Shown in pieces: positions 1 through 10,951 of a DNA stretch of 64,000 bases; position 1 is the stretch's first letter, and the number at the start of each line of letters is the position of its first letter. The stretch is from NCBI GenBank assembly GCA_024752435.1, contig CP103034.1, positions 310,001-374,000 of the forward strand, written 5' to 3'. The notes under the pieces were generated by a model. The model did not search any database. It saw nothing but the letters and a program-made list of their open reading frames with translations, and was not told where the DNA came from. A program made the translations under genes and the position numbers. The stretch comes from Allantophomopsis cytisporea (taxonomy: Eukaryota > Ascomycota > Leotiomycetes > Phacidiales > Phacidiaceae).

Positions 1-2559
1 GAGGATGAGTGACTATAATGAGACGAGGGTCGTCTTCGGCTTGTACTTCGTAATACTGCAAGCTTTGACTTTTTTCTTCTATCGATAGAACAGAACAAAA
101 AGACAGTCCAAGCCTCCTAAGTCCATAGGTGTATATCACAGTACATAGATTATGAGATCAAAAAGTTCAACATTAGGCCAAGTGTTTTTCTATGGCGAGA
201 TTATCATTACTGAGCAAAGTAGTGACTTATGCGGCTTTGAAATTGATAGAAATCCCCTTCTTCTAAGTATTGATGTTTATACATTAAATTGTCTTGGATT
301 ACCTCTCAAGAAGGTCAGAAAATGGAGCAGAAACGAATATCCAGACGCTACAGAATATCTCTTGGACTTAACGTCTTTTCTCAAACTAAACAATATGAAA
401 TAGCGGAGGTTTGAATATGTAGATGTTGACATTGGCTTTCTACACACGGAAAGTACATATATATTGATGGCAAGACAGATACTGAACACGTAGGTATTGC
501 TACTAGTCCTGCAACATCACTACTGTAGGGATCAAAAGTTGTTCTTGATTTTGTAGCCTGATTAGGCCTCTGTTGACCTCAATATACTCTGACTAAAAGT
601 AACTTATATTCGCCGTAGGTATAATACTTATTGGTTTCTACACTACGCGTCCAATTTTTATATTACGACATCTTGAAAGAGAAGAGACTTCTTGTCAAAT
701 AGAAATGTTGCTACTAGTTATGACATGATTATGATGAGGATAACACTGCTGGATTATTTAACATAGGGCAGACGCAAAGATGTAAAATAAGATTGCGCAG
801 ATCATATGCAGCAACACATGCTTCAAAATCGAAAAGATCCACAAACAGTCTCTTTTATTCAGACTCGGCGGAAAATCCATCGACACTATGAGACTTACAT
901 CACTAAGCCGAGATCAGAACCTCTAGACTATGATGCGAAATGTGTTGAGAGCAAGACTTTGGAGGTACTGGCGAAGGTCATTACAAGTCGCTCAAGTAAC
1001 GTAGTATAGATCATGCATTTACAACCAAGGATCTTCTTGCGGAATATTATTTTTCTGCCTCGATAAAAGCTTGCAGAATCGTGGAGCTTAGACAGAGACC
1101 TAGTGGAGGAGATCCATCCTTCTGCGCTCACATAATCATGATCATATACCTTATAAATCCACACGCTTCTTGCTCGAATATTCCACATATGCATCATCTT
1201 AGTAATACAGCTTCCTTGGAGGTAAGAACTCGACGCTGGGATTCGGTAGTTGGCAGTATTTTGATCTCCAATATTTACTTCTTTGAGCATAACATTTGGA
1301 ATCCTCAAGTTTCAGTAGCTCATCAGCAGCATCAAGATATTACTTTGGCTCTTTCAAATATCCACAGCAAACGTATGCGAGAAATTCACAGTAAAATCTG
1401 GACTGAAGGAGTAGCGCTGCCCAGCACATTTGTCGTGACAGAACCAAGTGGCTAAGTACTTCACTCTTGATAAGCATCATGCATCATGCTATGAATAACT
1501 CAGAAAGCTTTTGCCCAGTGACTCGACAAGACCATTTAGGAAGAGAGCTTCCATGAGTGCCTTCATTCTTCTAAATAATTTTCAGCACAACAAATATGCT
1601 ATGGCGTCATTTTGCAAATGTCGCCATAACCAAGTTGTACTCTTTAAAATCAACTTACTTTTGTGTATTGATTTGTTGGTCCCATAAACGTCTTTCCTTG
1701 TTCAGAGTCCTGATACAGAATTCATTCTTGTATCGACAGCATAGCCAGCCTAGATATTGGTGTTAGTTGAGCACATAGGTAGCAACATAATTGTGTTTAT
1801 AGCGGTCCGCTTGGGACAGAACTCGGTAAATCTTCTCTTTTACTATTGGTCTATTTCAAATTACCTGATATACCTTAATTCTAGTCTATTACCTACCAAA
1901 CTCTAACAGATAACATGCTGCACGAAGATATTGATTTGAACGAGATTACTACGTGCCGCGTAGATTCCCATGTTGAGTGTAAAGCTGTGATTAGTTGTGA
2001 CTTCCAATTCACGTCATATATACGAGATGTGTATAGATAATATTCAATTCAAATAGCTCAACAACGCTATCTGGTCCTTGGGTAATCTGGTCTTTATCAA
2101 GGTAGATATACCATATGATGGCTTAGAGCTAACTTTTGAGATCAGCGCGAGAATACTTGAAACTATGAATAAAAATCTGAAGCTGCTTGTTGAACGGAAT
2201 TTGTTTGCGTTGTCCAAGGTGGGTAGTCTTGGATTCGGTTCAAAATCACAATATAGATTTCAACATACTACCCCGAGGTCACAATGTTCATAATTCGTCG
2301 TTGTCTTAAATGTGACTGCATTTGTCCTCCTAAACTAAAGATTGAATTTGCAAAAACTTCCATATCAAAACATTGTGATGAGCTACAAGCTTCCAAAACT
2401 TACACTTATCCATTTCATCATGGTACGTACAGCTGACAAATGAAGTTTTGTCGAGTTTCCTGTGAAGGCATAATTGAATTAAAGCTTCCAAGCCTTTGAA
2501 GAAAATTCGAAGGGCAACTTTTTTAGTAGATTTGTCCTCCAAAAGTCCTCCTTAGTCTT
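1..2559. other. Gene-free, AT-leaning stretch
   Basis: No convincing gene. Open frames here are short, lack recognisable domains and have no codon bias. No tRNA, terminal repeats or array structure was seen. It may be old transposon-derived or decayed DNA, but no family can be named. Confidence 0.5.
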
Positions 2560-3349
2560 CTAGCCAGTCCAGACAGCTGGACCTGGAACAGTGTAGTTTG
2601 TAAACTTGTTGCGTCAACATAGTTCAATCAAAACTGAGGGCAAGGAATCACTTACATCGTTGTAGATATTGACAGTATATCCGGGATCTGTGTCGGAGAT
2701 GAAACCAGGAATAGAGACAAGAGGCGATGGACTTCCGGAACCACCCCCAGTGATAGTTACTTGAGCGCAAGAGATGTAAAATTGCGGGATTCCAGCAGGC
2801 CATGGATTATGGATAGCAAGTTGCTGAATGCGAAGAAGATAGTCACCATTTGGAACAGCAGCAGGAATAGTTGCTTGGTATGACTCTGTGAATTTGTTAG
2901 TGATGCTTTCACAGAATCTCAAATATATGCAGCGAGTGAAACCTACGTTCTAGGTCCCAAACAGCGGTTCCCGAAGAAAAGTCTGGACCGATGTCTTTGA
3001 TCTTGAACCATACTTCACCTGAGCCGTCAAAGTCAGATGCAGCTCCAGGGGCAGCGGCCATGTAGAAAGAGACAGGGCCATCATGATAGACAGCAACGTC
3101 GGAAGTGAAGTTGAAGTTAGAGCCAGCGGCTACAGCAACAGTGTCGGTGGTGCTCCCATTGGCACCGACGTTACAGCGTAAATCTGTTGAGTTAAGATCG
3201 GTGACTGGTGAGTTGTAGTTTGTGTTCTCGCGGATGTACTGGTATTGGGCGTATTCTTCGCCATTAGCAGTCAGATACTCGAAGATATAATGGGCGGAGG
3301 TTTGTGAAGCCAGGAGAGAAAGACCCAATGCGAGGTGTTTGAGAACCAT
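2560..3349 (-). CDS. AA9 lytic polysaccharide monooxygenase, secreted, 225 aa
   Basis: Copper-dependent monooxygenase that oxidatively cleaves cellulose or related glucans outside the cell. Three exons on the minus strand: 3349-2947, 2885-2656 and 2604-2560. The introns are 61 and 51 nt with GT-AG ends and keep frame, giving 225 aa. Residues 1-19 are a signal peptide, and cleavage before His20 leaves the N-terminal histidine of the copper His-brace. The second brace histidine is His89 in YHDGPVSFYM. The second exon carries the family motif GDYLLRIQQLAIH, and the end GYTVNIYND followed by FTNYTVPGPAVWTG is typical of AA9. No CBM1 or GPI signal follows, so this is a single-domain form. Substrate and C1/C4 regiochemistry cannot be read from sequence. 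Confidence 0.93.
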
Positions 3350-3423
3350 TTTGTGCTATATGCTTGTTCTTGTATGTGGAGATGTGTTGATATTGATAGT
3401 AATACCTGCCAAGGAAGAGTATG

Positions 3424-3431
3424 TATTTATA
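3424..3431 (-). promoter_or_regulatory. TATA box of the AA9 gene
   Basis: The minus strand reads TATAAATA 75 bp upstream of the AA9 start codon, consistent with a short 5' UTR. Confidence 0.55.
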
Positions 3432-5633
3432 CAGCTTGCTTTCTTGCACCACGGCCAATCTCGTAGATTAATACTCGAGACTGGGTGATAAGAATTGTGC
3501 GCAACAGAACGAAGAACGGAGGTATACGGGATGACACAATAGCAAGGTACGCATTCAGTAAAAAGAGCATATATGAAGCGGACTAGTTAAACCTGATATT
3601 TTACTAATTAGTTTTCTCCACATTCGACCATGCATCCGTGGCGGGCAAGTGGTCATCAGGAAGACAGGAGAAAGCACCAGCTAGCCGGATTTGAGATGTT
3701 TCAACTGAAACCTCGTAACATTAATTGACCACTTATGCCGGCACTTGTGTGTAATACATTGTACAATCAAGAATGATCTGTCATAACCTTAGATTGCAGC
3801 ATGAGCTTCGATAGATATAATTCTACGTAGCATATCAGATCATGCCATGAGTCTTCAGGCATATACCCCACATGTTTGAAGTATAGCCAGATACCCGGCT
3901 GCTCTTGACAAGTCTTGCACAACTAAGACGTTCAGAAAGTATACCCTATTTCTGTATGGGCAGCTCGGAATAAGTTCCTGAACTAGTAGACGCACTACAA
4001 TCGAATACCCCTAAATAAGGCAGAATAGAGGTATTTTTGAAGTTTTTTTTGGTACAGTTCGTTGCATTGCACGTAAAAGCCGATAAACTTACCATAAGTT
4101 CAAAGCTCTCTGAACGATGGTATTATCAAATGAATATAATAGAAACGACTTGTGTAGCAGTATATGCAAACACTACCCCAAATACTTGAGGAGTCGAGAT
4201 CTGCTGATTGGCCTATGGAGAAACCTCTTTCTGACATTACAGCTATATAGTTTCCATTTTCGTCATTTATCGGACAGGACATTGGCTGAACTTGGTCGTT
4301 GACCAAGTTTGTTGTGCTTCTATCTATCTTACTGAACAAGGGCCGGAGAACGTCTTTCCGAGAGACAGCCACATGATCCTGTAGTAGATTGAGAGGTCGA
4401 GACTTGCTTTTCTCTACATATATGCGAATATGCAGTGCAACGAGGGCTCTGCATACGAGGGATTTCGTCTTAGGGTACCACGTCTTCATTACTATTTAAC
4501 CATCTCCAGTTTTACACACTGATGAGAGGAACCAAATCTGAGAATACTTGGTTGGCCTTGATGTTTCGTTAAAAACATCACCTAGGGATAATGAAATGCT
4601 ATTTTGTAAACAACTTAGTAACTCGTAAGAACCTACTTCTTTGTACTGGTGTGCTATCTGGCTAGCTATTGACTAATTAAGGCGGTAGACGGTTGAATGG
4701 ATGATTATGGAAAACGTTTATGTGAAACCAGAAAGGTGGCAGTTTAACGAGGTCCCCAAGACGTCGATGATCGCCTACCGAAGTGACCTGCGGCAACTTA
4801 ATTCAGACCTCGCAATGCCAGATACTCCCACGCATTTATCCATACACTCTCCGCCCATGTCTTTGCGCAGACTGCCATATATTGACCTATCAAGACCATG
4901 TTTTCTTCAAACCATGCGTGCGAGCACCCTCATTAGATTGACAACTAGGTACATGGTCATGTGGGCTTCTGCGAGATCTCGCATTCTGCTCCACTAACGC
5001 AATTATGCAGGCTGTTCACACTGCAGGGCTACAACGGTCAATAGAAACATAGCAAATCTTTCATTCAATAGTTTCCTCACTGTCCATGGTACGTTTCCTT
5101 GTGCTTATCTGTGTAAGTGAAAGTCCAGAACTCCAGACGCTGCCAAATATTAACCATCCGAACACATCACGGACCTGCAACCCCGCAATGTCAACGCGGG
5201 TATTTGAGATCGTAATCTAGGTTGATGTTGGGGATATCACGGCCCGGCGGCTGATTCCAAAAAGCTCAAAGTTGACACTTCCTTGCGATGAGTGTCCTAC
5301 TCCCTGAAGTACTTGAAGACGAATGGATAATATCTCGTCCAGTAATATCCTGCTGTTCGTCTGATTTTATGTTACTATTATCACCCCAATGGATAAGTGG
5401 TTAGCTCTCAGGTACAAGTTCATCTTGATCTCTATCCGAGGGAGATTTTCCGTCCAAGCCGTCTTGCCTGCGGGAAGTTGTACTGTCGTACCTGCGATGA
5501 TCTTCACAGCTTCCAGAACATGGCTAAGTTGGGCACCTCGCATTACACCATACTCGCAGAAATGAATAATCGCCACCTTTGTTTCTTGGTCTTCGCAAAT
5601 CTTTATTCCGTAAGTCTGCAATTTCACAATGTT
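3432..5633. other. Intergenic region between AA9 and GH6 genes
   Basis: About 2.2 kb without a supportable gene. The AA9 and GH6 genes diverge from it, so both promoters lie here. Small open frames (for example 4100-4489 on the minus strand and 4701-4997 on the plus strand) lack homology signals and codon bias. Confidence 0.5.
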
Positions 5634-5639
5634 TATAAA
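5634..5639 (+). promoter_or_regulatory. TATA box of the GH6 gene
   Basis: TATAAA lies 74 bp upstream of the first ATG of the GH6 gene, in a pyrimidine- and A-rich leader. Confidence 0.5.
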
Positions 5640-5707
5640 TTCTCGTTGCCGTCCGATTTAGATTTATTCACACATCCACATTCATTAACCTTTTCCCAAC
5701 ATTCGAA

Positions 5708-7050
5708 ATGATGATGAACGCTCTCTTGGCAGCTGCGGTGCTTGCACCAGCAGCTTTGGCTATTCCAGCTGCGGCTCCTGAGCCAACTGTATTGGCTCAC
5801 CGTGAGGCTGCGCCTAACCCAGCTCCAACAGCTGCTCCAAGTATTGAAAAGCGAGCAACAACCCTCAGTGGCAACCCTTTCTCAGGTGTTCAGCTCTACG
5901 CCAATCCCTACTACTCATCTGAGATTTACACGTCTGCCATTCCATCCTTGACGGGAAGCTTGGCAACAGCGGCAACTGCTGTTGCTGAAGTTGGAACTTT
6001 TGTATGGCTCGATACAGCGGCTAAGGTTCCTCTTATGGATACCTTCCTTACCAACATCGAGGCGCTCAACGCAGCTGGTGCTGATCCACCAGTTGCCGGT
6101 ACCTTTGTAGTCTACGATCTCCCAGACCGTGACTGTGCTGCTCTTGCTTCCAATGGAGAGTACACTATTGCCGATGATGGTGTTGCACACTACAAGGCCT
6201 ACATTGACTCCATTGTCGAAGTCGTTAACGCTCATACCTCCACTGCCATCATCCTCGTCATTGGTATGACCCATCTCTGTATCTCAAGACAATTATTAAC
6301 CATTGTATAGAGCCGGACAGTCTTGCAAACTTGGTGACCAACCTTGACACCGCCAAGTGCGCCAATGCAAAATCTGCCTACCTGGAATGCGAGACCTATG
6401 CCTTGCAGCAGTTGAATTTGCCAAACGTGGCCATGTATCTTGATGCAGGTCATGCCGGTTGGTTAGGATGGTCCGCAAATATCCAGCCAGCCGCCACTCT
6501 ATTCGGAGACTTGTATGCCAACGCTTCTAACCCGGGCCAAGTACGTGGCCTTGCTACCAATGTCGCCAACTACAATGGCTGGGACCTTTCCAGTGCTCCC
6601 TCGTACACATCGGGTGACTCAAACTACGACGAGAAGCTCTACGTCAACGCACTCGCTCCTCTCCTTTCGAATGTCGGCTTCCCAGCTCACTTCATTACTG
6701 ACACTTGTAAGTCACCCTTTCAGTTCAAATTTAAATAACGCATATACTAACAGCTTTCAGCACGCAACGGTGTCCAGCCGACCCAGCAAAATGCATGGGG
6801 TGACTGGTGCAACGTTATTGGTACCGGATTTGGTGTTCGTTTCACCACTGACACTGGCGATGACTTGGAGGACGCCTTCGTGTGGATCAAGCCTGGTGGA
6901 GAGTGCGACGGTACTAGCAATAGCACCGCCGATAGGTACGATGCTCACTGTGGCTATTCCGATGCTCTTCAGCCTGCTCCTCAGGCTGGAACTTGGTTCG
7001 AGGCCTATTTCGAGCAGTTGCTTGAGAATGCTAACCCAAGCTTCACTTAA
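5708..7050 (+). CDS. GH6 cellobiohydrolase/endoglucanase, secreted, 413 aa
   Basis: Inverting cellulase acting on cellulose chains outside the cell. Exons 5708-6263, 6311-6706 and 6761-7050, with introns of 47 and 54 nt, give 413 aa. Residues 1 to about 18 are a signal peptide. An Ala/Pro-rich segment ends in a Kex2-type Lys-Arg at 48-49. Both GH6 signatures are present. The first is VVYDLPDRDC, with Asp142 equivalent to the helper Asp next to the conserved Cys. The second is ILVIEPDSL, with Asp188 equivalent to the catalytic acid; it is completed across the first splice junction. There is no CBM1 cellulose-binding module, unlike Cel6A of Trichoderma. Three tandem ATGs leave the exact start open by two residues. 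Exo or endo action depends on loops that cannot be judged here. Confidence 0.95.
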
Positions 7051-7295
7051 AAACCTGGGGACCATGACATCTTGATTGAAGTGGGAGATATGTCGCTCGC
7101 TTTAGAAATCGCTCTTGGACTATTGTCCACGCACATATACTTTATAAAAATCTAAATTGACAACATTAAATGCATTTACTGTTCTCATATATGTGTTGAT
7201 GCCATCACATCTCTCTTAGGTGTTATTCAATATTCAATATTTGATGAGTAGAAAGTGAGGTACATATATTGTAAAATCGCAATTTTTGAAATATC

Positions 7296-7433
7296 GGGCG
7301 CTTGGTCTAGGGGTATGATTTGTAAGTTACCAGATTCGCCTAACAATCAACAACATCAACTAACAATTATTCAGTCCCTTCGCATAATAACTGAGTATGG
7401 GAAAGGTCGTGGGTTCAATTCCCACAGCGTCCA
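7296..7433 (+). tRNA. tRNA-Ala(CGC) with a 13-nt canonical intron plus a 53-nt GT-AG insert
   Basis: A full cloverleaf can be drawn if two segments are removed. Acceptor stem 7296-7302 pairs with 7426-7432 and includes G3-U70, the alanine identity pair; the discriminator is A7433. D arm is 7305-7319. T stem GTGGG/CCCAC is at 7409-7413 and 7421-7425, with loop TTCAATT. The anticodon stem is T7321+TCCC(7375-7378) against GGGAA(7399-7403). The loop is TTCGCA plus T7398, so the anticodon is CGC (7381-7383). A 13-nt intron (7385-7397) sits at the usual 37/38 position. The other segment, 7322-7374, splits the stem between positions 27 and 28. It begins GTAAGT, ends TTCAG and holds two CTAAC motifs. 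A box and B box (GGTTCAATTCC, 7412-7422) are intact. It may be functional or a pseudogene. Confidence 0.8.
7322..7374 (+). other. 53-nt spliceosomal-like insert inside the tRNA anticodon stem
   Basis: Starts GTAAGTTACC, contains CTAAC at 7340-7344 and 7360-7364, and ends ATTATTCAG. These are the donor, branch and acceptor features, and the length, of ordinary protein-gene introns in this window. It has no run of four T that would stop Pol III. Removing exactly this segment restores a five-pair anticodon stem. Confidence 0.7.
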
Positions 7434-7434
7434 A

Positions 7435-7443
7435 TTTTTTTTT
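7435..7443 (+). terminator. Pol III terminator of the tRNA gene
   Basis: A run of nine T begins two bases after the discriminator base, as expected for an active RNA polymerase III gene end. Confidence 0.8.
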
Positions 7444-8421
7444 CAAGGTTTATTATTTTATGGTCAATTCTGTTCTTGTCCTCTTTTGCCTTGGGGGATT
7501 GATCCATTCGATCCCTCTTATTGGGGTTTCCAGAATTTTGTTTCTGCTTTTATTGGAATTTTGAAAGAGAGTGGAGTGAGTGGCCCTATCCAGTTCATGG
7601 TATCGAAGTATCAAGGCTCCAAAAATTGATCCAAAGCGGTGATACATGTCAGCGAAACATAAAGTATAAGTTTGCTTAGGTCAAGCAAGAATCAATCAGC
7701 AAACAAGTAATGGAGTTGGCGTATTCGTATTAGCAATACTTTCAACCGTGAACAACAATATCAATTGCTTCTTCAGGTAATAATCAGATATTTGTTCTGA
7801 AAAAGTCCAAGGCTATTTTGTCTCGTACTTCATCTACCCGGCGGCGGTAAACAGCTGCTATGCCAATTCAAGTGTAACTCCGCGAGCCTCCAGGAGGCCG
7901 ATCGTCATACCGTCGGTGCTGGTGGCGGGCAGATTAAGCTTAAGTGATCATCAATTCTAATTTTAGCGGCACTACCTACAATACCGCAGCACTTTACCAG
8001 AATGTGGTGTGCAACAAACAAACACGAGATTTCAAAGCCGAAAAAAAAAGTAAGCTGTACGAAGACGGTCAGCAGTAGCAGCTACTGCTGAGCCTCGGTG
8101 CATTCAGTATCGTTTGAAGTAGTATTGCATAGTCAGGTAACGTTGTAGTGATTATTAACGTCATCAAATTTACACCTCCATGGTCTGAGAAAAGGGACGC
8201 TTTATCGCGCTGCATATTGTGGTCTTGGCTGGTTTCGATAGCATCATAATCCGCTAAATGAGGAGTTGCCGCCGCCAAAGCTCGTACTGCTTACTTGCCT
8301 CCAATATCTTATGGGAGGTCTAAGGTTGTGGCAATGGGATTTCCGTAGCGTCCGGATTGGCGTTGTCTCCGTTTTGCTCGTGCTCGACAAAGCGAGGAGG
8401 TAAGTCATCAGATGGCAGTTG
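7444..8421. other. Intergenic region, tRNA to DUF7907-like gene
   Basis: About 1 kb with no supportable gene. It contains the upstream region of the small secreted protein gene. No repeat or second tRNA was seen. Confidence 0.5.
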
Positions 8422-8429
8422 TATAAATA
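8422..8429 (+). promoter_or_regulatory. TATA box of the secreted DUF7907-like gene
   Basis: TATAAATA lies 126 bp upstream of the start codon at 8548. Confidence 0.5.
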
Positions 8430-8547
8430 TCATGGACTTCCAACACGAATGCTGTCCATGTCCTCCAAACAACTACTCTCATATTATTAAAGTCATAACA
8501 GACATTTCACCTTTTCACCTTGAGACTACATTCCAAAGAAAGAAAAA

Positions 8548-9292
8548 ATGGTTTCATCTCTTATCAAGTACACTTCCCTCCTGGGCCTCACAGCCCTCAC
8601 TTATGCTGCACCGACGAGCACCCCAGTTTACCCACCAACATCTTTATCCCAGAATTTCAACCTAGTCGTCAATGTGACGGGCAGTGATTTGACGCCTAGT
8701 ATCAATAACTACGTGTTGACCTCCTATCACTTGGGCGCCGGTGAAGCAGACGCAGTTCTCATCCAAAATACCACGGCCACCTCAGCACGAACATTCTATG
8801 TCAATGGCACTGCCGAAGAAGTTCGATATAACAACGCAGACGTCTTGTCAGATGGGGGAACTCCAGTAAGTCTTGCAGTTATGTTTGTTCTCGGAAAAGG
8901 TACTGATCGAGGCACAGCCATTTCCCAACGGTATCATTATCGGCTCCTCCACAGCCGTCGATAGCCTGGGTCGTCATGATGTTTCCATAAATGCTGGCTT
9001 AGGCACTGCTGGTGTTGGTCTCACTGGCTTTCCGGAACCAGTTCACTGGCTGTTCGGCCCTGAGGGGGGAAGCTTCATTGCTTGCAACACACCATCGCCA
9101 CCACTTCCTTATGGCCCAGCTATCACCTTGAATTACTTGTTCCGGGATGAGGATGTACCGGAGGACTGTACGGCAATCAAGCTGTTACCTCAGTGTGCAG
9201 ATGGTGATGGTGTTGAGCATACCTTTGGTAACACCGTCAACTGCTACGCGGATGTTGCAGGCATTGATTGGAGTATCTATTACTCTTCTTAG
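8548..9292 (+). CDS. Small secreted protein, DUF7907-like, 230 aa
   Basis: Two exons (8548-8865 and 8918-9292) join with a 52-nt intron in phase 0 to give 230 aa. The N-terminus (MVSSLIKYTSLLGLTALTYA) is a signal peptide. The mature part opens with a QNFNLVVNVTGSD strand and several Asn-X-Thr glycosylation sequons. The C-terminal half has Cys residues at spacings suggesting disulfides (FIACNTP, DCTAIKLLPQC, VNCYADV). The arrangement resembles fungal secreted proteins carrying the DUF7907 domain. No enzymatic motif is visible, so function is unknown; an apoplastic or cell-wall-associated protein is possible. Family assignment is from memory and should be read as tentative. Confidence 0.75.
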
Positions 9293-9456
9293 ACGACCTG
9301 GATTTGCATGAGCAGCTATGATTTTCAGTGAGCTTCAGTGGGGTTTGGAGAGATTTCGAAAGATTGTTAGGTAGCAGTTTATAAATTTTAATTCCTTATG
9401 GTATAATGCTTTTCCCAACCATGCCGTCCTATATACTCCTGGTGAAGAAGATGACT

Positions 9457-10554
9457 TTAGCGTCTACCTCTGTCTCTTCTCTTTCCATCAAGAGCCTTCA
9501 GTCTCTTCTGGAAGCCTTCCCCAATCTCAGCTGCTCCGCTGGCACGAGGTCCATCCTCAGTAGGTCTCTTCCTACTCTTCTCTAAAGCAGTTCTAGCCTC
9601 TCCACCCTTTCTCTTCGTCAACCGTTCAATCCTATCAATACCTTCACCAAGGCCTCTCCATTCTTCACCACCATATCCAGCATCCTTGGGCTTGCCTTTC
9701 TTCGCGCGATCCTTCTTAGATTCCTTAGGAAGACGGACATAATTCCTTTCTTCGTATTCTCTTCTTTCCTTTTCTTCATTCTTCTCCTTTTCAGACTTGG
9801 AGCGTCTTCCTCCAGAGACGATGGTGCTTCCAATACTTGGTTCAGCAAATGGTGCACTGGACATTTCGGTGTTGATGAACTCGTCCAAGGTAGCTGATTT
9901 CTGAGGCTTGCGCTCGCCCTTCTCTCTGGGACCGGTAGTGACCGGCATAGCAGTGGCAGTGATACGAGGTGGCTTGTATAGACCATCGGTTTCTTTAGAC
10001 TCGGTCTCCTCTGCCGCTTGCGCAGGACGAAGAAGGGACGATGGGTTTGGTCGGTATTGAAGATCATCGATTTCGTTGGCTTTCAATGCCACTCCATTCT
10101 CCGAGTTGGCGTCATCGCCGGAGGCCTCAGAGTCATCATCGCTAGATGCGTTTCCGTTGACCTTCTTAGTATGCTCAACCTTTGGTGCGGCGGCGCGTGC
10201 TGCATCATCAGCCGCTCGGAGGACTTTGTCAATTTGGTACTTCAGTCTGCCTTCTAATGGTCGCACACCCTTCTCAAGGTAGACTCGTAACTCGACAAGC
10301 TTCTTGACAACAGCTTCGTCTAATTTCGCGTTGTCGTCATCATCGGTAGCACTCTTGCGACTTCTGATCTTGAGAACAATCAAGAACACAAGATTTTGCA
10401 GGTATGAAAGCAACAATTCGTTCTTGACGTCCAGTAAAGAGATGCCATCTTTTGGAGTTACAATGGTTGATGATTCGGGCACAGATGTATATGCTGAAGA
10501 CAGTGAAGTCGTGAGAGTGTCCAGCAATGCTGGTAAACTGGTTTCGACAGCCAT
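9457..10554 (-). CDS. Lcp5/neuroguidin-like Sas10/Utp3/C1D protein, 365 aa
   Basis: Intronless 365-aa nucleolar protein of the U3 snoRNP/small-subunit processome, needed for 18S rRNA maturation in yeast (Lcp5). The N-terminal 20-115 region carries the Sas10/Utp3/C1D helical domain (LLDVKNELLLSYLQNLVFLI and ELRVYLEKGVRPLEGRLKYQ). The middle is acidic (SSDDDSEASGDD), followed by YRPNPSSLL, a motif shared by Lcp5/NGDN proteins. The C-terminus is highly basic with KSRKRP and ends KRRDRGRR, fitting RNA binding. It lies head-to-head with the TM9SF gene, with about 400 bp between starts. The family call is firm; the exact ortholog name is inferred. Confidence 0.88.
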   Translation of the reverse strand: MAVETSLPALLDTLTTSLSSAYTSVPESSTIVTPKDGISLLDVKNELLLSYLQNLVFLIVLKIRSRKSATDDDDNAKLDEAVVKKLVELRVYLEKGVRPLEGRLKYQIDKVLRAADDAARAAAPKVEHTKKVNGNASSDDDSEASGDDANSENGVALKANEIDDLQYRPNPSSLLRPAQAAEETESKETDGLYKPPRITATAMPVTTGPREKGERKPQKSATLDEFINTEMSSAPFAEPSIGSTIVSGGRRSKSEKEKNEEKERREYEERNYVRLPKESKKDRAKKGKPKDAGYGGEEWRGLGEGIDRIERLTKRKGGEARTALEKSRKRPTEDGPRASGAAEIGEGFQKRLKALDGKRRDRGRR

Positions 10555-10951
10555 TTTAATGTTTGCTTAAGAGGAGAGGAAATAATATTTCCAGAAACTT
10601 TTGCGATTGTAGATAACCGGATTTATGTTATGCCGAGACGCTGACTAAGCCATATTTCGAGGACAGTTAAGCTATGGATACCTTGTAGCGATCACAATAT
10701 CCAGCACTCAACATATGCACTCCTTCACCCTCCTTCCCATCAATCCGTCAACTTCAAGCTCCTTTAATTTGACAGACTCGAGCGGCATAGTTTGCTGTCT
10801 TTTTATTCGAATTTCAAGAAAACTGGTTGTGGGAGGTCGTTGAGCGCATCCGGGATTTCTGGTAGGGGTAAGTTCGCCAAAGAGAGGCGGTCTTTCGTCA
10901 CTGTCTACAGCTGACGCTGACACTTTGAATAAAAACAGGACATAATTTACA

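Noticed and set aside
5367..5627. 86-codon minus-strand frame upstream of the GH6 gene
   Set aside because: No domain, no codon bias, and it overlaps the GH6 promoter region.
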